A DNA stretch of 64,000 bases from Paramecium tetraurelia. Its lineage: Eukaryota; Ciliophora; Oligohymenophorea; Peniculida; Parameciidae. The notes beneath the pieces are model-generated. The model was not told the origin of the DNA, did not search any database, and worked only from the letters and a program-made list of their open reading frames with translations. The DNA is taken from contig NW_001799344.1 of NCBI RefSeq assembly GCF_000165425.1, positions 5,910-69,909 of the forward strand, read 5' to 3'. Positions 12,527 to 24,933 of this stretch are shown here, one piece after another (position 1 is the stretch's first letter; every line of letters begins with the position of its first letter). The position numbers and the translations under genes are program-made.

Positions 12527-14283
12527 TCATTTAGATGAAAACAATTTAATTTATCCATCTGCACCTAAAGATGCAAATAAATTGTAACTTCCATGATGAA
12601 CTAAATTGTGAATGTTTTCATCATATTTAGATTGATGACCTTGTAGTTCCTATATAAATTGTTATCTTCTGGTATCCCAAACTCTAATTGGAATTAATAT
12701 AAATAATTACTTTATAACATTACCCGTTGCAATATAGATGATAGTATTGTTAAGATTAGTAATTGCTGAAGTAATCGGTTCATTCCCACAAATAATTTAT
12801 GAGATTAATTTTGCTAAAGAGTAAATGAAAATTGATACATTGTTAAAGATCAAAAATTCTCAATTTACCATCATCATGAGATGAAATCAAACAAGATTGC
12901 TAAAATTGTGTCAACTAATTGATTTGTGCTTATGAATTGTTTTCTTGTAAATATTTAATATTTTGCACATTTCTCCCATTCTCTGTATCAAATATGGAGA
13001 GTAATGAAGAATTCATGAAACCTGATGCGAAGAGATTTGGATTATGTTATAACCAGGCTATTGCAGTAGGCGAATCAACAAAATGACCGTATTGATTTTT
13101 CTATCCAAATTAATAGAGCTATTTGGGTTCAGTTTATGAGTCTTAAACTGGCCATAATTTGATTAGAGAATCGGCCGCAGAGGATAACAATAAATTTTAT
13201 TGTGAATTAACCTTTAATTGCCAAATTGCATCTTGATGAGCTTACCAAGTCATTTTACATTATTAGAATTCTTCAGTTTACCCTAATTGATCGCATTCAT
13301 CTGGCAATGGAAAGTACCACATTTTTATTGCTCCTTCAGCTCCAGCACTAAAAATAGCATTCTAGATTCCTTTAAGTCTTTATTCAATTCCAGCAATTGC
13401 AAACAAAGGCCCTGTGTGATCTCTTAATGTCAAATAAGGTTCAATTTAATTTTATTGTTGTTAATAATTTTAGTAATCCCACAATTTCAATTGGCAATCT
13501 TCTGAAACTGTTGCTAAAATTGTCATATTATTAAAGAAATATGCATCTCTTACTCCATCTAGATGATGTCTCAAAGTGTTTTATAATTGAACAGGATCCT
13601 TTGAAACAGTTTAGGGTTATTCCTCATTAATATTTTGTGATTTGCTTCTACTATGAGTTGGAAAACCACTTGTGCTATTCATATTGGTTGGACTCTGTCT
13701 GCCTGAATTTTACACTATGGATGTCACATTTTAATTTGGTGTTAACATCACTGATGGTCTATTTGAATGTTCCATCTTAGGAGAACTTGGAGGCGAGAAA
13801 ATCGATTGCAAGCCTACTTCTTATATTATTCTTAAGATTAACCAACTCATATTTACTTTTGCAATAAGGGTCGATAAGGTTTGGCTTTTCTTTTTGGGAT
13901 TGTTTAGTAATTTTATATCTGACTCTGGTTTTCTATGTTTTCCTTGAGTAATTAATTCAAATAATCAGGAACTTATCCATTTTATTGATATTTCAATCTT
14001 TCTTATCGCAAAGCAACTTCAAGCATTTTGCACCTTTTTCCCAAATCAGTTATTACTCTCTCTTAACCTTTGACTACTCCTTCTAACTCATTTATTTTCT
14101 ACTACATTTATGATTTCTCCAAAGCCCATTCACAATCCTTATATTAAACCTGTTTATGTTATTCATGCAAAAATTCCAATACTCCAACCCAATTGTATTA
14201 TGTCTTAATATTATGATTGAACTTACGTTTTATTGAGCATTTTTTTGAATCAAAGTGCTTATTGAAACCTACTCTTATGACAT
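12527..14283 (-). CDS. Striatin-family WD40 scaffold
   Basis: Striatin is the regulatory B''' subunit of PP2A and scaffold of the STRIPAK complex, which couples the phosphatase to GCKIII kinases. The frame from ATG 14283 to TGA 12527 has introns of 23, 26, 25 and 27 nt, leaving 552 codons. Residues about 22-110 form the striatin N-terminal domain: WVGVLEFLHEQHKQVQ, then a coiled coil ending VITDLGKRCKMLEVALRQER, close to the animal sequence around the family's R-R-x-K-M-L-E-x-A-L-x-Q-E-R. A Ser/Pro-rich linker follows, then six or so WD repeats (SEDCQLKLWD, SAADSLIKLW, SHDDGKLRIFD, GADGQIKLFSS). Two introns end in AAG. The gene lies 132 bp upstream of the trichocyst gene on the same strand. 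Confidence 0.88.
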
Positions 14284-14625
14284 TATTATAATATTCAAAT
14301 TTAAATTATTACTTTTAATTACAAGATGCATGTTAATTAAACTGATAGTGAAGATGAATGCATATAAAATGGTAATCTGAGATTCTCCAATAATCATAAT
14401 TGATAATGGACCAAAAAATTTATGCAAATTGGACCCTCCTTTGTAGAGAAGAGAAAACCAAATCCAAAATATAATAATATACCAAATGTATGGTTAAAAT
14501 TCTATGGAAAGATAAATTGGGAATAAGTAATGGATAATTTAAGGAAATGAATTCATAATTCTATAGCATATATGTAAATTGAATAATACTACTATTGAAT
14601 GATACCATTTTATTAATATTTAAAA

Positions 14626-16181
14626 ATGAATAAATTAGAAATATTAAATAGTCCTAGATTAACCACTCAAACAGAACATGTCAAAAAATCATTCTACAGC
14701 AGAGATATAAAAAGTGATAAAAATTTCGAATCATCTTCTTATCATCAAAGAACTTATAAAAATGAGGGTAGAAGGAAATAGAGAGACTATCATACATAAA
14801 CGAATATTTAATATAAGCAAATCAAACAAAACTAAATATTTTACAATCAGAAAGATAGTTTCATTCTAAAAAAGTGACTATCAAATTAGGTCATAATAAG
14901 ACGATGAGTGAAAAGAAGAATTTATCTAAGTAAGTTCTTAGAAGAAACATCTCAATAAAGTCCCAGTGGGAAACGAAGAATCTATAGAAATCCAACATTA
15001 GCTCGATTACATTTAGAATAAGAAGTGAACAGTAGAAAAATGAAACATAAACTTAGAAGGCATCTCCATTTTATGATACTTTGCAATAAGAAGACTGTTT
15101 TAGAACAAATGCAATCCTAAATGTCTAGTTGTCCGTTGAAGATGCTTTAAAATAATACAAACAAGATGGAATTATTGGAGAATGAAGATTCATTTGGAGA
15201 TATCATTTAAAATATGTTGGCATAAAAATTGTCATTTCTTTATGATAAATTTAAGCGAATAATGTCAGATCATAATCAATTATTCATTTTAGTACTGAGG
15301 TTAAAGAAAATTGTGATGGGGACACTCTAAATGAACTCATCTATATTATTAGATGATACTTTACAAACCATAATAGATAAATGTGTTGATTGTTAAGAAT
15401 GTGACAGAGCTTCCTGCTTTATTGTTGATCAAAGCAAAAAGGAATTATGGACAAGTGTAGCTAACGGAACTTCAGCTACAATCCGTTTATAGGTGGGGCA
15501 AGAATAGCTGGGTTTGTTGCACAATCAAAAACTATTTTAAATATAGAGGATGCCTATAGAGATTAAAGATTTAATTCATAATAGGATATCAAGAATAATT
15601 ATAAGACCAAAACATTATTAGTGTGTCCGATAATGGAAAATGAGAAATGTGTTGGAGTGTTGCAATGCGTTAACAAATAGAGTGGATATTTTACAAAGGA
15701 TGATGAGGCATTGCTGCAAATTATGCGCGAATTTTCAAGATCGGTATAAAAAAATGCGATGAATCATGATGCTTAAATGTTAATTTAAAATAAATTGAGA
15801 CACTTGATAAACACTGGAGTTTTGCTTTAATCAAAATAAAATGAAATTCATCAATTTATTTAATAAGCAGAGGAGATTAAGATCACTAATGAATGTAGAT
15901 TTTGCAAAAATAGTTTATAATGATATCCAAACCAGTAAAGTTATACATCTTAATAAAGAGGGAAAACTCGATGAATGTGACAACACGCTTGGTATTATGG
16001 GGAATTGCATTCAGAGTCTATCAATTATTGCTACATCAATCCTCTTTTCAATCCTAATATTAATATAAACAATTTAGTTATAAGAACATTTAAAAAGTAA
16101 AATGATAAAAATCAAGAACTCTATACTATTGACTAAGGAAATCCAAGATTAAGAAGTAATAATAAGATTTTGGTTTTATGA
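14626..16181 (+). pseudogene. GAF-domain protein gene with broken frame
   Basis: Encodes a disordered, K/N/S-rich N-terminus, then two GAF domains (small-molecule sensor folds). The first is at 15330-15790: SILLDDTLQTIIDKC, DRASCFIVDQSKKELW, GFVAQSKTILNIEDAY and LLVCPIMENEKCVGVLQCVN. The second is at 15800-16180, with DIQTSKVIHLNKEGK and YINPLFNPNINI. Two frame changes in the N-terminal part vanish if introns with GTT donors are allowed. Two others do not: near 15505, where VGQ should run into RIAGFVAQ, and near 16015 before the second domain's NPLFNPN motif. So the gene carries at least two real frameshifts or sequence errors. No catalytic domain follows. Confidence 0.7.
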
Positions 16182-16420
16182 CTTAAAATGATTGATGCCT
16201 GTTGCCTTATGGAAAATAAGAAATGTTTTCAGAATTTGCAATCCTATATTATTGTAGATTTTACTTTGCCCATAATCAATTGGAAAAAATTTTGAAATGG
16301 CAAAAAACGTTACACTGTAACTTTGCCCATAGTGTCCAGGGTATGGACTTTAGTATAAGAAATTGAAACCATAAACAAAAAAATCAAAAATAAGATTAAA
16401 ATTTAATAAAATTAATTATT

Positions 16421-18067
16421 TCAAATATTAATCATAAGTGGTATATTGAATTAAAGTTTCTAATTTTAATTTTCCATTAAATATTTATTTGAACATAGTT
16501 CTTTAGATTATAATTGCATTTCTTAAATTATTTTATTCAACTCTTGAGTTTCTTTATTTCTATTATCTTCATCAGATAATATATCTATATTTTTTTAATA
16601 AAAATCAAAAAAAGCAGTCTGAATTTCAATGAGGCTTTGAGATTTGTTTAATTTTTAGACTAATCTTTTCAAATCTTCCAATCTCGCATTCTTTTTATCC
16701 ACTTTATTAATCATTTATTTAACATCATCAATCTCTTAATTTATTTAATTTTCTTCTCTATCTTCATTAAATTTGTCAGTCTTTGAATATTTCTTAATTT
16801 CTTTTTTATAATATGAAATGCATAAGAAAAATCCTAAATATGCAGGTTACAAACTTAATAAAGAAATTTTAGATGAGAAACAAGAGGCAGCTTTTCTAAA
16901 GAAGTCACAAAATTGTTACATTTCTTTAGGTTGTGGTTGTTTTTGAAATACATTAGTTGTTGGTGTTTATGGATTAAATTTGTTTATGTCCTATGTATAA
17001 TTTTGAGGGGTATATGAAATTGTAGCTCTAGCACTTGAAAATGAAGGTTAATTCAAAGGCAATTAAGGAGCAGGGATTGGTTAAACCTTCTAATTTGTTA
17101 TTATGGGATTGCTATTTAATTATTGCTAAAATGGTTAAGTTTAGATTTTTTAAAATTCATTTAAGGTTTGACGTGGTATTGGTGGCTAACATGATTATGT
17201 ATTAAGTCTTTGATTCACAGTTGAATTTTAACTTTTCAAATCAAAAGAAATAGGTTTATTGGAAGTATTAGTAGTGTCTGGAAGGGATTTAATCTTTTCT
17301 TATTAAATAATAGGATTAAAATTGGTTTAAGGACTTTTTTAAAAATTGGGCTGCTGAGCTTAAATAAATCCATTCTATTAGAATGGTAAGGAAGAGGTTG
17401 GAATTGTTGTTGTTCTCAATGCAGATTTCGATACTGTGTTATTGTCTGTTGGAAATTTATTAAATGTTGGTGGTTAATTAGGTAACTATTATTGATTTTA
17501 CATTACACTATTTATTTTTTGAGTTGATTATTGGAATTATTATGAATTGTTATTGGTTAATAAAAAGTTCTATATAGGTTGTCCTATTTACTATGATTAA
17601 AATTATTATTATTGCTGCTATTAAAATGATTATTATTATTATAGATTCTATTATTACTATGAAGGTTTTTAATTTTGCTATATCTATTAAGATAGTTATT
17701 CTTATTTTTACTATTAAGGTTAGAATTTTTACTATTGTTGAGGCTATTAATATTGATTTTATTATGATGCTTAATAGGGAGGCAACTGTTAAATTTGCTA
17801 TTGCTACTATTAAAATTGTAATTATTACGATTATTACTATTAAAATTGTTATTACTGCTATTATTGTTATTACTGCTATTATTGTAATTACTGCTATTAT
17901 TGTTATTATTGCTATTGTTACTGCTATTATTGTTATTAAAATTATTATTATTGATATTAAATTTGTTATTACTACTATTATTAATATGATTATTATTATT
18001 ATAGATTTTGGGATTCTTAATCTTAGTTAGAATTAATTATAGAGACAATTTTAATTCTCGGTTACAT
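16421..18067 (-). CDS. Glutamine-rich, prion-like protein
   Basis: An intronless frame of 549 codons from ATG 18067 to TGA 16421. Residues roughly 18-180 are dominated by glutamine, with runs of up to about 15, written with a mixture of TAA, TAG, CAA and CAG. Residues 180-400 are rich in Q, P, N, S and T. The last 150 residues are charged and helical (KNARLEDLKRLVQKLNKSQS) and likely form a coiled coil. Such composition is typical of proteins that phase-separate or bind RNA or transcription machinery, but no family is recognisable. The start is placed where the Q-frame first meets an ATG. It lies 52 bp downstream of the kinase stop on the same strand. Confidence 0.8.
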
Positions 18068-18119
18068 TATGTCTTTTAAAGATTAATTTAATGTTACCCA
18101 ATCGATTCTTTCGTCTTAA

Positions 18120-19791
18120 TCAAACTTTAACATCTTGTCTATTAATTATAAGAAATTATTGGAAAACTAATTTAAACAAAGTAATTACATTTTTGTATGG
18201 TTTTCGGCATGATACCGGGGTTATTTTCATATTCATTAAAATTCGCTATAAATCTTCTATACTATTTGGCTAAGATTGAAAATAATTGGCCCCTTCATAA
18301 ACAAGTTAATGCAACATTACTCCCAGCTAGCGATAAATAAGAAGAATACCGAGAAAATATCACATTTATTATTATAGGTTTGAGCAAAGATGATCTCTGG
18401 GGCAGTATAAATTGGTGTTCCTGCAAAAGTGGTGGTCATCTCTTTAGGTTGTTAGAGCACCTTACCAACTCCAAAGTCAATAATCTAGTTGATAGATGAT
18501 GCATACTTTGAGAATAGGCTTATTGGTTTGTGTATTGTATTTAAGTAAAATATTTTGAGGTTTTAGATCCCGATGAATAATATTGAATTTAAGTATATGA
18601 AGGTATCCTGTAACAATCTACTATAAAATATCGAAGACATCCTATTGTGATAAATCAAAAGATTTCTCTCTGAAATATTACTCAATGTTTTTATCACATT
18701 TCTCCATGATTAAATATGTAAATGGTTGATCCTCTTTAATATCTTCAATCTTTATAATATTTTCACAATATGGATTGTCCTTGATTATTTTGTATGCTTC
18801 TAATTCTCTTTGTCCTTCAATGTTATTGGATTCTATTTATTTAGTGCAATATTCTGTATTCTTATTAAGCAAATCGTAAGTTAAATAAGTGCATCCTTGA
18901 TTTCCTCTACCTAAAGATTTTTAGAAATCTATGTAATATTATCTAGTATTATTTTTATTTTAGAAAGCCAAGAAGTTGGGTTATAATACTTGCATGCTAG
19001 CTAGATCAAACCATCTAATCCTATCCTTTGGATCATACACTATCATTTTCTCTAATAATTGTTTGAACGCCGAATCTATTGATTGATCTGGGACTCTAAA
19101 TTTGTTAAATTTGAGTTGATAATTAAATTTATCAAGTTCACCTTATGTAATGGGATTGATGTGGTATTAATTCTTAAAGCACATTTAATATAATATTAAT
19201 CCTAACTAAATCTATTAAAAAATATTTACAGAATAAACATCACATTGATCATCATAATCAGCATTTTGAGTAATTTGAGTAATTTCAGGAGCCTTATAAA
19301 AAGGAGTTCCAAATGGCTCGTTCATTCTGGGTTATTTATAGGATGCTACTTCAAAATCAGAAATCTAAAGTAATAATTTGATATACTTTAATGATAACAT
19401 TGTTTGTTTCTAAAACCCGCTTGACCAATATAGTTCTTGGATTCAAATCTCTGTGAACTATTTACAAATTCTTCAAATGCATATACCCTTACACAATCTA
19501 TCCAATCATATTATAGATTTCTTCTTTAGAAAACCAATAACTTTATCTGACCTTGAAATATTATTCCAAAGTATAATCACTAGTTTCATTTTATGATGTT
19601 ATCATATTATTAGCATTTAATGAAAAAGAGATGATTCTTGCAACATTTGTGTGAGGGTATTCATCTAAAATTTTCTTGATTTCCCTCAAACTGTTACTTC
19701 TGTCATTTTGATTGCATGATCCCTAAGTTTGCATTACAAATTGAGCTTCATCTTAAACTAAGGCCTGATTATATTAGAAATCTTGGTTCAT
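18120..19791 (-). CDS. Pseudokinase-kinase tandem protein
   Basis: One 526-residue protein with two Ser/Thr-kinase-like folds, joined by introns of 22, 24, 22 and 23 nt. Domain 1 (about residues 35-260) has no glycine loop and no clear VAIK lysine. It keeps HRDLNPRTIL (113-122) with N where the catalytic-loop lysine should be, and its metal motif is DFE at 138-140 instead of DFG. It retains YKAPEI and DVYSLGLILYQM. Domain 2 (about 275-525) has the loop LGRGNQG, HRDLKPQNILL (391-401), DFG (416-418) and YTAPEI, so it should be active. A catalytically dead fold ahead of a live one suggests internal regulation, by analogy with JAK or GCN2. Its C-terminal lobe is short. Confidence 0.82.
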
Positions 19792-19957
19792 GTTGATTTT
19801 AATAATAATGATTTTAATAGAAATTCATTTATTTTATAAAATTCACAACATTATTGAATATGAAAAATTCTTAAGACGTCAATATTAAGCTAATTCAATT
19901 AGAAAATTAAGTAATATAAATCACACAATAAAGTAATTTTATCAAAATACATAAATC

Positions 19958-22455
19958 TCATTAAAAATCGGAAGTTTAAGATTTCACTCTTTACATTATG
20001 TAAGGTGAGTTATTTTCTTTGATGGTTTCGTTTGAATTTAATTCAGAAATCTTATACAAGGCTTCTTGTAATGATTTAATAAAGACAGGCTTAATTACAA
20101 CATGAATCATCCCGGCTTCAAAGCATTTTAAATGAGATTCATAGTCCTCATGAGCAGTACAACCTATTATGGGAATATAAGTAACAGAATTCGTGACAAT
20201 CAATTCTTCTAATTGTGTTGTTGTTTCTATTCCATTCATTACTGGCATGTCTATATCCATCATTATCATATAAATTTATTCGTGATATTGCAGAACTAAA
20301 TCTATACACTATTAACCATTGAAAGCTTTCAAAAATTTATTGAAGCCGATATTTTTCAACATTAAACATAAGGTTTCATGATTGAATGGTTCATCATCTA
20401 CTACTAATACATATTTTTCTGTTTTTTGAAGTTATTAAATAGCTGAATCTGCTGAATGTATTTTTGAGCTTGTTTTCTAGCATTACTAATAATCAATAGG
20501 CTTTTTCAATGATTTCAATTTTTGTCTTTGATGACAATATTTATGTTTATTATCTTTGATTTATAAAATACTAGGAATTTATGCAATTGGTTCAACATCT
20601 ATTGTTTCTGTCTATTGCAAGGATGCAAATGAGTTATAAGATTTAAAATTAAATTATCTTTGTGATAATTGTTTGAATTTCGATATTCTTGGACTTTACT
20701 AAAAGCTGATTTTATTTAAACTTCTTAGGGATTTCTATTTATTTAAGCTGTTATTCTTTGATCTGCCAAGCGAACTTTCAGATTGTAAATCCAAAGTATC
20801 ACTAATTGAAAAAGTAAAGAGCAATTAATTATTCTGCTGAATTCTCAATTATAATCTACTATTGTCTCCACTTAATAATTTTATTAATTTATTCACCAGA
20901 TATAAATTGATTCCTGAATTAATCCGATTATCAGCACATAATAATTTATTAGATTTGTTAGTTGTTGCACATTGATCTAATTATTTTAATTATTCTGTTA
21001 ATTGTTAAATTTACTCTTCATTTATTCCCGATCCATTTTCTATTATTGTAAAATAGGTAATTTTATTCAATTAATCCAATTTAATTTCCAAACTGATACA
21101 TCCCCCTTCGTCTGTATATCTATATGAAGTATTTAATATGTTTAGTAAGACGCGAATCAATTTATTGGAGTCTGTATAAATAAACCAATATTTTGAATCC
21201 AATTTATCAAATATCTCATCATTAATTTTAAATTGAACATCTATCTTCTTTATTTTACATTAATTTTCTATTAAATCATATAATTCAGATAACAAGGATT
21301 ATAAATTTGTTTTGTTGCTCATAATAGTCAATTATTCAACCTCACATGACAAGTAATCAAGGATATCTTAGACCAAGTATAATTACAATCTACAATTTAA
21401 TAAGGCTGGCTATAAATATGACTATTTCACTTTTTCCATTATGTTTTCATCTTCATTGGCTGTGATTAAATGTCCGATAGCTCCATTTAAAGGAGTTTTC
21501 AATTTATGATTAAAAATATTTATAAGATTCTGTTTATATTTTGAAATCTTGTGATTTTACCAATTCGTATATCCATCTTCAATTTTGATATAATATAAAA
21601 GATAGAAAGTATCTTTTTATAAATACTTAACTTGATATAATACTTTTTAATTATTATAGGGTTCATTAAGAACTGCCAATGCATAATATTATCGATTATT
21701 CTTTAGAAATAGCAATAATTCTTTTGAAGATTTAAATATCATTTTGTTTTACGAGTTTTATTGGTTAGATTCCAGTGGTTAAAAATCATCGTTATTTAAG
21801 TAAAGCTTATAAAAGAGTTCTTATTCTTCAGTACACAAACGTATTTAATCTGACTTTGGGGAGTTTAAAACATTTTTTGAAGGGGCTTACCTGTTTACAA
21901 TTAAGGAGTTCTTTTAATTAAAGGCAATATTATTGTAATTTCGATCAAATAATTAAAGAATGCAGTCTTATTTAAAATGTTTTATTAAAAGACGAATACA
22001 TTGATTAAAAGGTTTTTATTCGACATAAAAGGAATAGCCTTCATATATAAAAATAACAATTAATTCTATGCACTGATGTTCTTTAGCTTTTAGAGTTAAT
22101 TTCCATAGTGAATCGACATAGTTGAATGCGATTTGAATTGAAAATAAAGAGAGAAAAATTAATTTTTAAGAGCCAATCTTTTTAAAAAGATATAATACTG
22201 GCCATGTAGAGGTTGGTCCAAATAAGATAATCTCCTTTCCATAATATAAAGTAATCATAATGCTGGATAGCTATTTCTTTTTCAGTAATAACATACTTAC
22301 TAAGATCAAATCATAATTATACCAATATTAGATAAAACTAATAGACTGGAAAGGATAACTTTAATTTATGAAAAATTCTGAAATGTATAGGCAAAATCAA
22401 TAATGGATAATAGTGCTAGAGTAATTCTAACTCTTTTTTCCTTGGAAATATGCAT
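19958..22455 (-). CDS. Membrane hybrid histidine kinase
   Basis: Sensor kinase of 824 residues with a fused receiver domain. The start is ATG 22455; one 23-nt intron lies near 22300. The N-terminus has several hydrophobic helices (VRITLALLSIIDFAYTF; VILSSLLVLSNI; KLIFLSLFSIQIAF; IELIVIFIYEG), so it sits in a membrane. A linker of about 180 residues follows. The H box is FNHKLKTPLNG, with the phospho-accepting histidine. The ATPase part shows LIRVLLNILNTSYRYTDEGG (N box), ENGSGI (G1) and INSGINLYLVNKLIKLLSG (G2). The C-terminal receiver has VLVVDDEPFN, the phospho-aspartate in MDIDMPVMNG, and IIGCTAH and VIKPV. All key residues are present. Ciliate two-component partners are poorly known. Confidence 0.9.
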
Positions 22456-22475
22456 TTAATAAATAAATTTATATA
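22456..22475. promoter_or_regulatory. 20-bp shared divergent promoter region
   Basis: Only 20 bp separate the ATG of the hybrid histidine kinase (minus) from the ATG of the kanadaptin gene (plus). The spacer is all A and T apart from its edges. Any core promoter must overlap one or both coding starts or be extremely compact. Confidence 0.6.
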
Positions 22476-24267
22476 ATGTCGACCTTTACGTTGTATGAAG
22501 ATTATACTCCTCCTTCTTGGTCAATGAGGCCTAAGCTTCCTTTCTATTTAGAGGTATTGAAGAATGGAGTATTAATTTAACAGAAGAAAATTGACAATGT
22601 ATTTACAACATTAACTTAAATAGAAAGCTATGTATTTGATAGGGAAGAACGAAAAAATATGCGATATCGTATTGGATAATCCTACAATAAGTAGAAAGCA
22701 TGCAGTATTGCAATCAAAGAATACAAATGAATTTTACTTATATGATTTGGGGAGTACTCATGGAACATTTGTCAATAATGTTAGAATTCCAACTAAATTA
22801 TTCCATAAATTAAAACCATATGATCAATTGAAGTTCGGATAAAGTTTAAGAATGTATATTTTGAGATGTGAGGACCTAGAGAAAGAAGTAATTTATTAAA
22901 TAAATAAATAGGATGCAAATGTATAAGAATAGGAATTACAAAAGAAATTAGATAAAAGAAATGCCAAAAGAGAATTTAAAACAGTTAAGGAACATTATTT
23001 GAATCTGTTGTATTAGAATCCATTGTACAGACATATGAAACCTAGAGTATAAATTTGATTTATTAATAAATAGAAGAAAGAAGAATCGGAGATAGAAGGT
23101 ATAGATTGGGGAATCGATGATGAACAAGAAGTTTATAGATATCATTAGGAATAAGAGTATCCATTGGAGCCTGAATTATTGCTTTAATTACCTGGATTAT
23201 CGGAATAATTGATAGATAAAATCAATAAATATAGTGAAAAGTTATCAACTTATCGTTAATAATAAGAAGAGTTGGATAATTTGCTTGTGAAGGAGAGAAA
23301 GAATTTTGGTTTGGATGAATAATCGGGCAGAAATAAATGTGATTTAGAAACTAAAGTCTAGGAATTGGGATCTGAATTGGAAAGTTTGGAAGTTGGTTTG
23401 AAATTTGTGTTGTTTGGTGATAGGGTCTAGAAGATTAATAAATTTGAATAGTAAGCTGAAGTGAGTTCAGAAGAAGAAGATGAATTCTATGATAACACTT
23501 TGAAGAAAAAAGTAAATACCCAAGAAGTTTAATAAGTAAATAACGAAATTAAAGTAGAAAAAACTACTGAATCATATTAACAACTCAAAAAAAGATTAGA
23601 GTAATTAATTGAGGAAAGGGATCTCTTAAATAATGAATTATTAAACATTTAAAGGAATGAAGAAAAAGAAATTGACGAAGAAGATGAATTAGATAATTAT
23701 ATGAAATAAACAGCCATCTCAATTGCATAATAAGAAAGACCTAAATTATTGGATAAATTGAAATCTGTTATTGATAATATAACTAAAGTTTCAGAGCAAT
23801 TGAAATTTGTTAAACCGGATATTAAATTGTCATTTTTCAATGATGAAGAAGAGGAAAATCCTGCTGAAGCTGAAAATAACACTCAAGTGAAACCAAATCA
23901 AAATCTATAATCAAATGATCAAGTCAAATCTAGTAATACTACTACTACCTTTGAGTAATTGAAAAAATTAAAAGAACAAGCAGAGAAGGAATAGGATGAA
24001 GAAGAAGACGAAGAGATGATCTTAGAAAAGGCAAGGAGATTCTTTGAGAAGGAAGCAGAAAAGGAAAGTCAAAGAGATAAATAAAAGATGAAACAACTTA
24101 AAGAATAGTAAAAGGTTCAAGAAATATTGCAATAATATGATAAAGAATAATAGGAGTTGATATAATAACAATAGAAATAGGCACCAAAACCAAAGCCCCA
24201 CTCTAGAAATTATAGGGATACTGAAGTTGAAAAGGATGATTATATTGATATCACCAAGTTTTAATGA
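22476..24267 (+). CDS. Kanadaptin-like FHA protein
   Basis: Nuclear FHA-domain protein related to kanadaptin (SLC4A1AP), 579 residues after removal of introns of 25 nt (near 22597) and 27 nt (near 23049). Before the FHA fold is the family stretch PPSWSMRPKLPFYLEVLKNG. The fold itself (about residues 48-115) has GKNEKICDIVL, PTISRKHAVLQ and YDLGSTHGTFVN, containing the phosphothreonine-binding S-R-x-H and the conserved G-S-x-x-G-T. The remainder is acidic and coiled-coil (EVSSEEEDEFYD; a long E/K/Q helix near the end) and closes with DTEVEKDDYIDITKFQ. Human kanadaptin has the same order. It is divergent from the histidine kinase and ends 2 bp from the COMMD stop. Confidence 0.88.
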
Positions 24268-24269
24268 AA

Positions 24270-24886
24270 TCATTTATATTATAATTGTAATTAATTCATA
24301 ACTTTTTATAATTTACCTACAAACTATTCTAGTTCTTCTTTGGTCATCTCAAATCTAATCTTCTTTTTATTGGCTATATTATCTAAAGTTTGCAAATGCA
24401 ATTCCACTATTATTGTGGGAATCTACGACTTGGCTATTTTATTGGATGATATTGTTAACTATATAGAATTATTAGAATGTACATTCAAATTCCAATTGTA
24501 ATCAATTAGTACGTATTTGGATAATGCAATATGTGTGTACAATGCTTATTTGCACATTCCTTTAAAGTTCTCAGTTATTATTCTGGTGAAAATCTAGTGT
24601 TTTTCTGCATCTATTTATGTTTTTAATTTGTCCAATAATCTTTAGACCTGATTATAATATTGAGTTGTACTTCTTCTCTGTTTTGATTATTCATTTCCAA
24701 CAAGTATTCACTGAACTACTGCATAAATTATTGGGCCTCCACAATTAGATTATAATGGTTAATTTCAGGGAATTGACTCAAATAAGGTAATTTAATTCCA
24801 TGGACACAGTCAGCCACAAGATCTTCAATGAATTTCTCAAATTGGTTATTATCTGTGAACACACTGAATACCTATGGCAAATTCAT
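24270..24886 (-). CDS. COMM-domain (COMMD) protein
   Basis: COMMD proteins form the decameric core of the Commander complex, which with CCC and retriever recycles membrane proteins from endosomes. The frame from ATG 24886 has one 23-nt intron ending CAG and encodes 197 residues, the family's usual size. The N-terminal half is helical. The C-terminal COMM domain runs from about residue 125: LIDYNWNLNVHSNN, SQIPTIIVELHLQTLD and the diagnostic FEMTKEELEQFVGKLQKVM. The conserved tryptophan and the F-E-M-T-x-E-E-L block place it in the family. Which COMMD (1-10) it is cannot be decided. Its stop is 2 bp from the convergent kanadaptin stop. Confidence 0.85.
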
Positions 24887-24933
24887 AAAAATAATTTATA
24901 TAAATCAATATATTATTGATTTTTAAAACTTTC

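Noticed and set aside
17593-18030. 145-codon isoleucine-rich plus-strand frame
   Set aside because: It is the complement of the glutamine-rich gene on the minus strand; TAA/TAG/CAA runs read backwards give Ile/Val codons.
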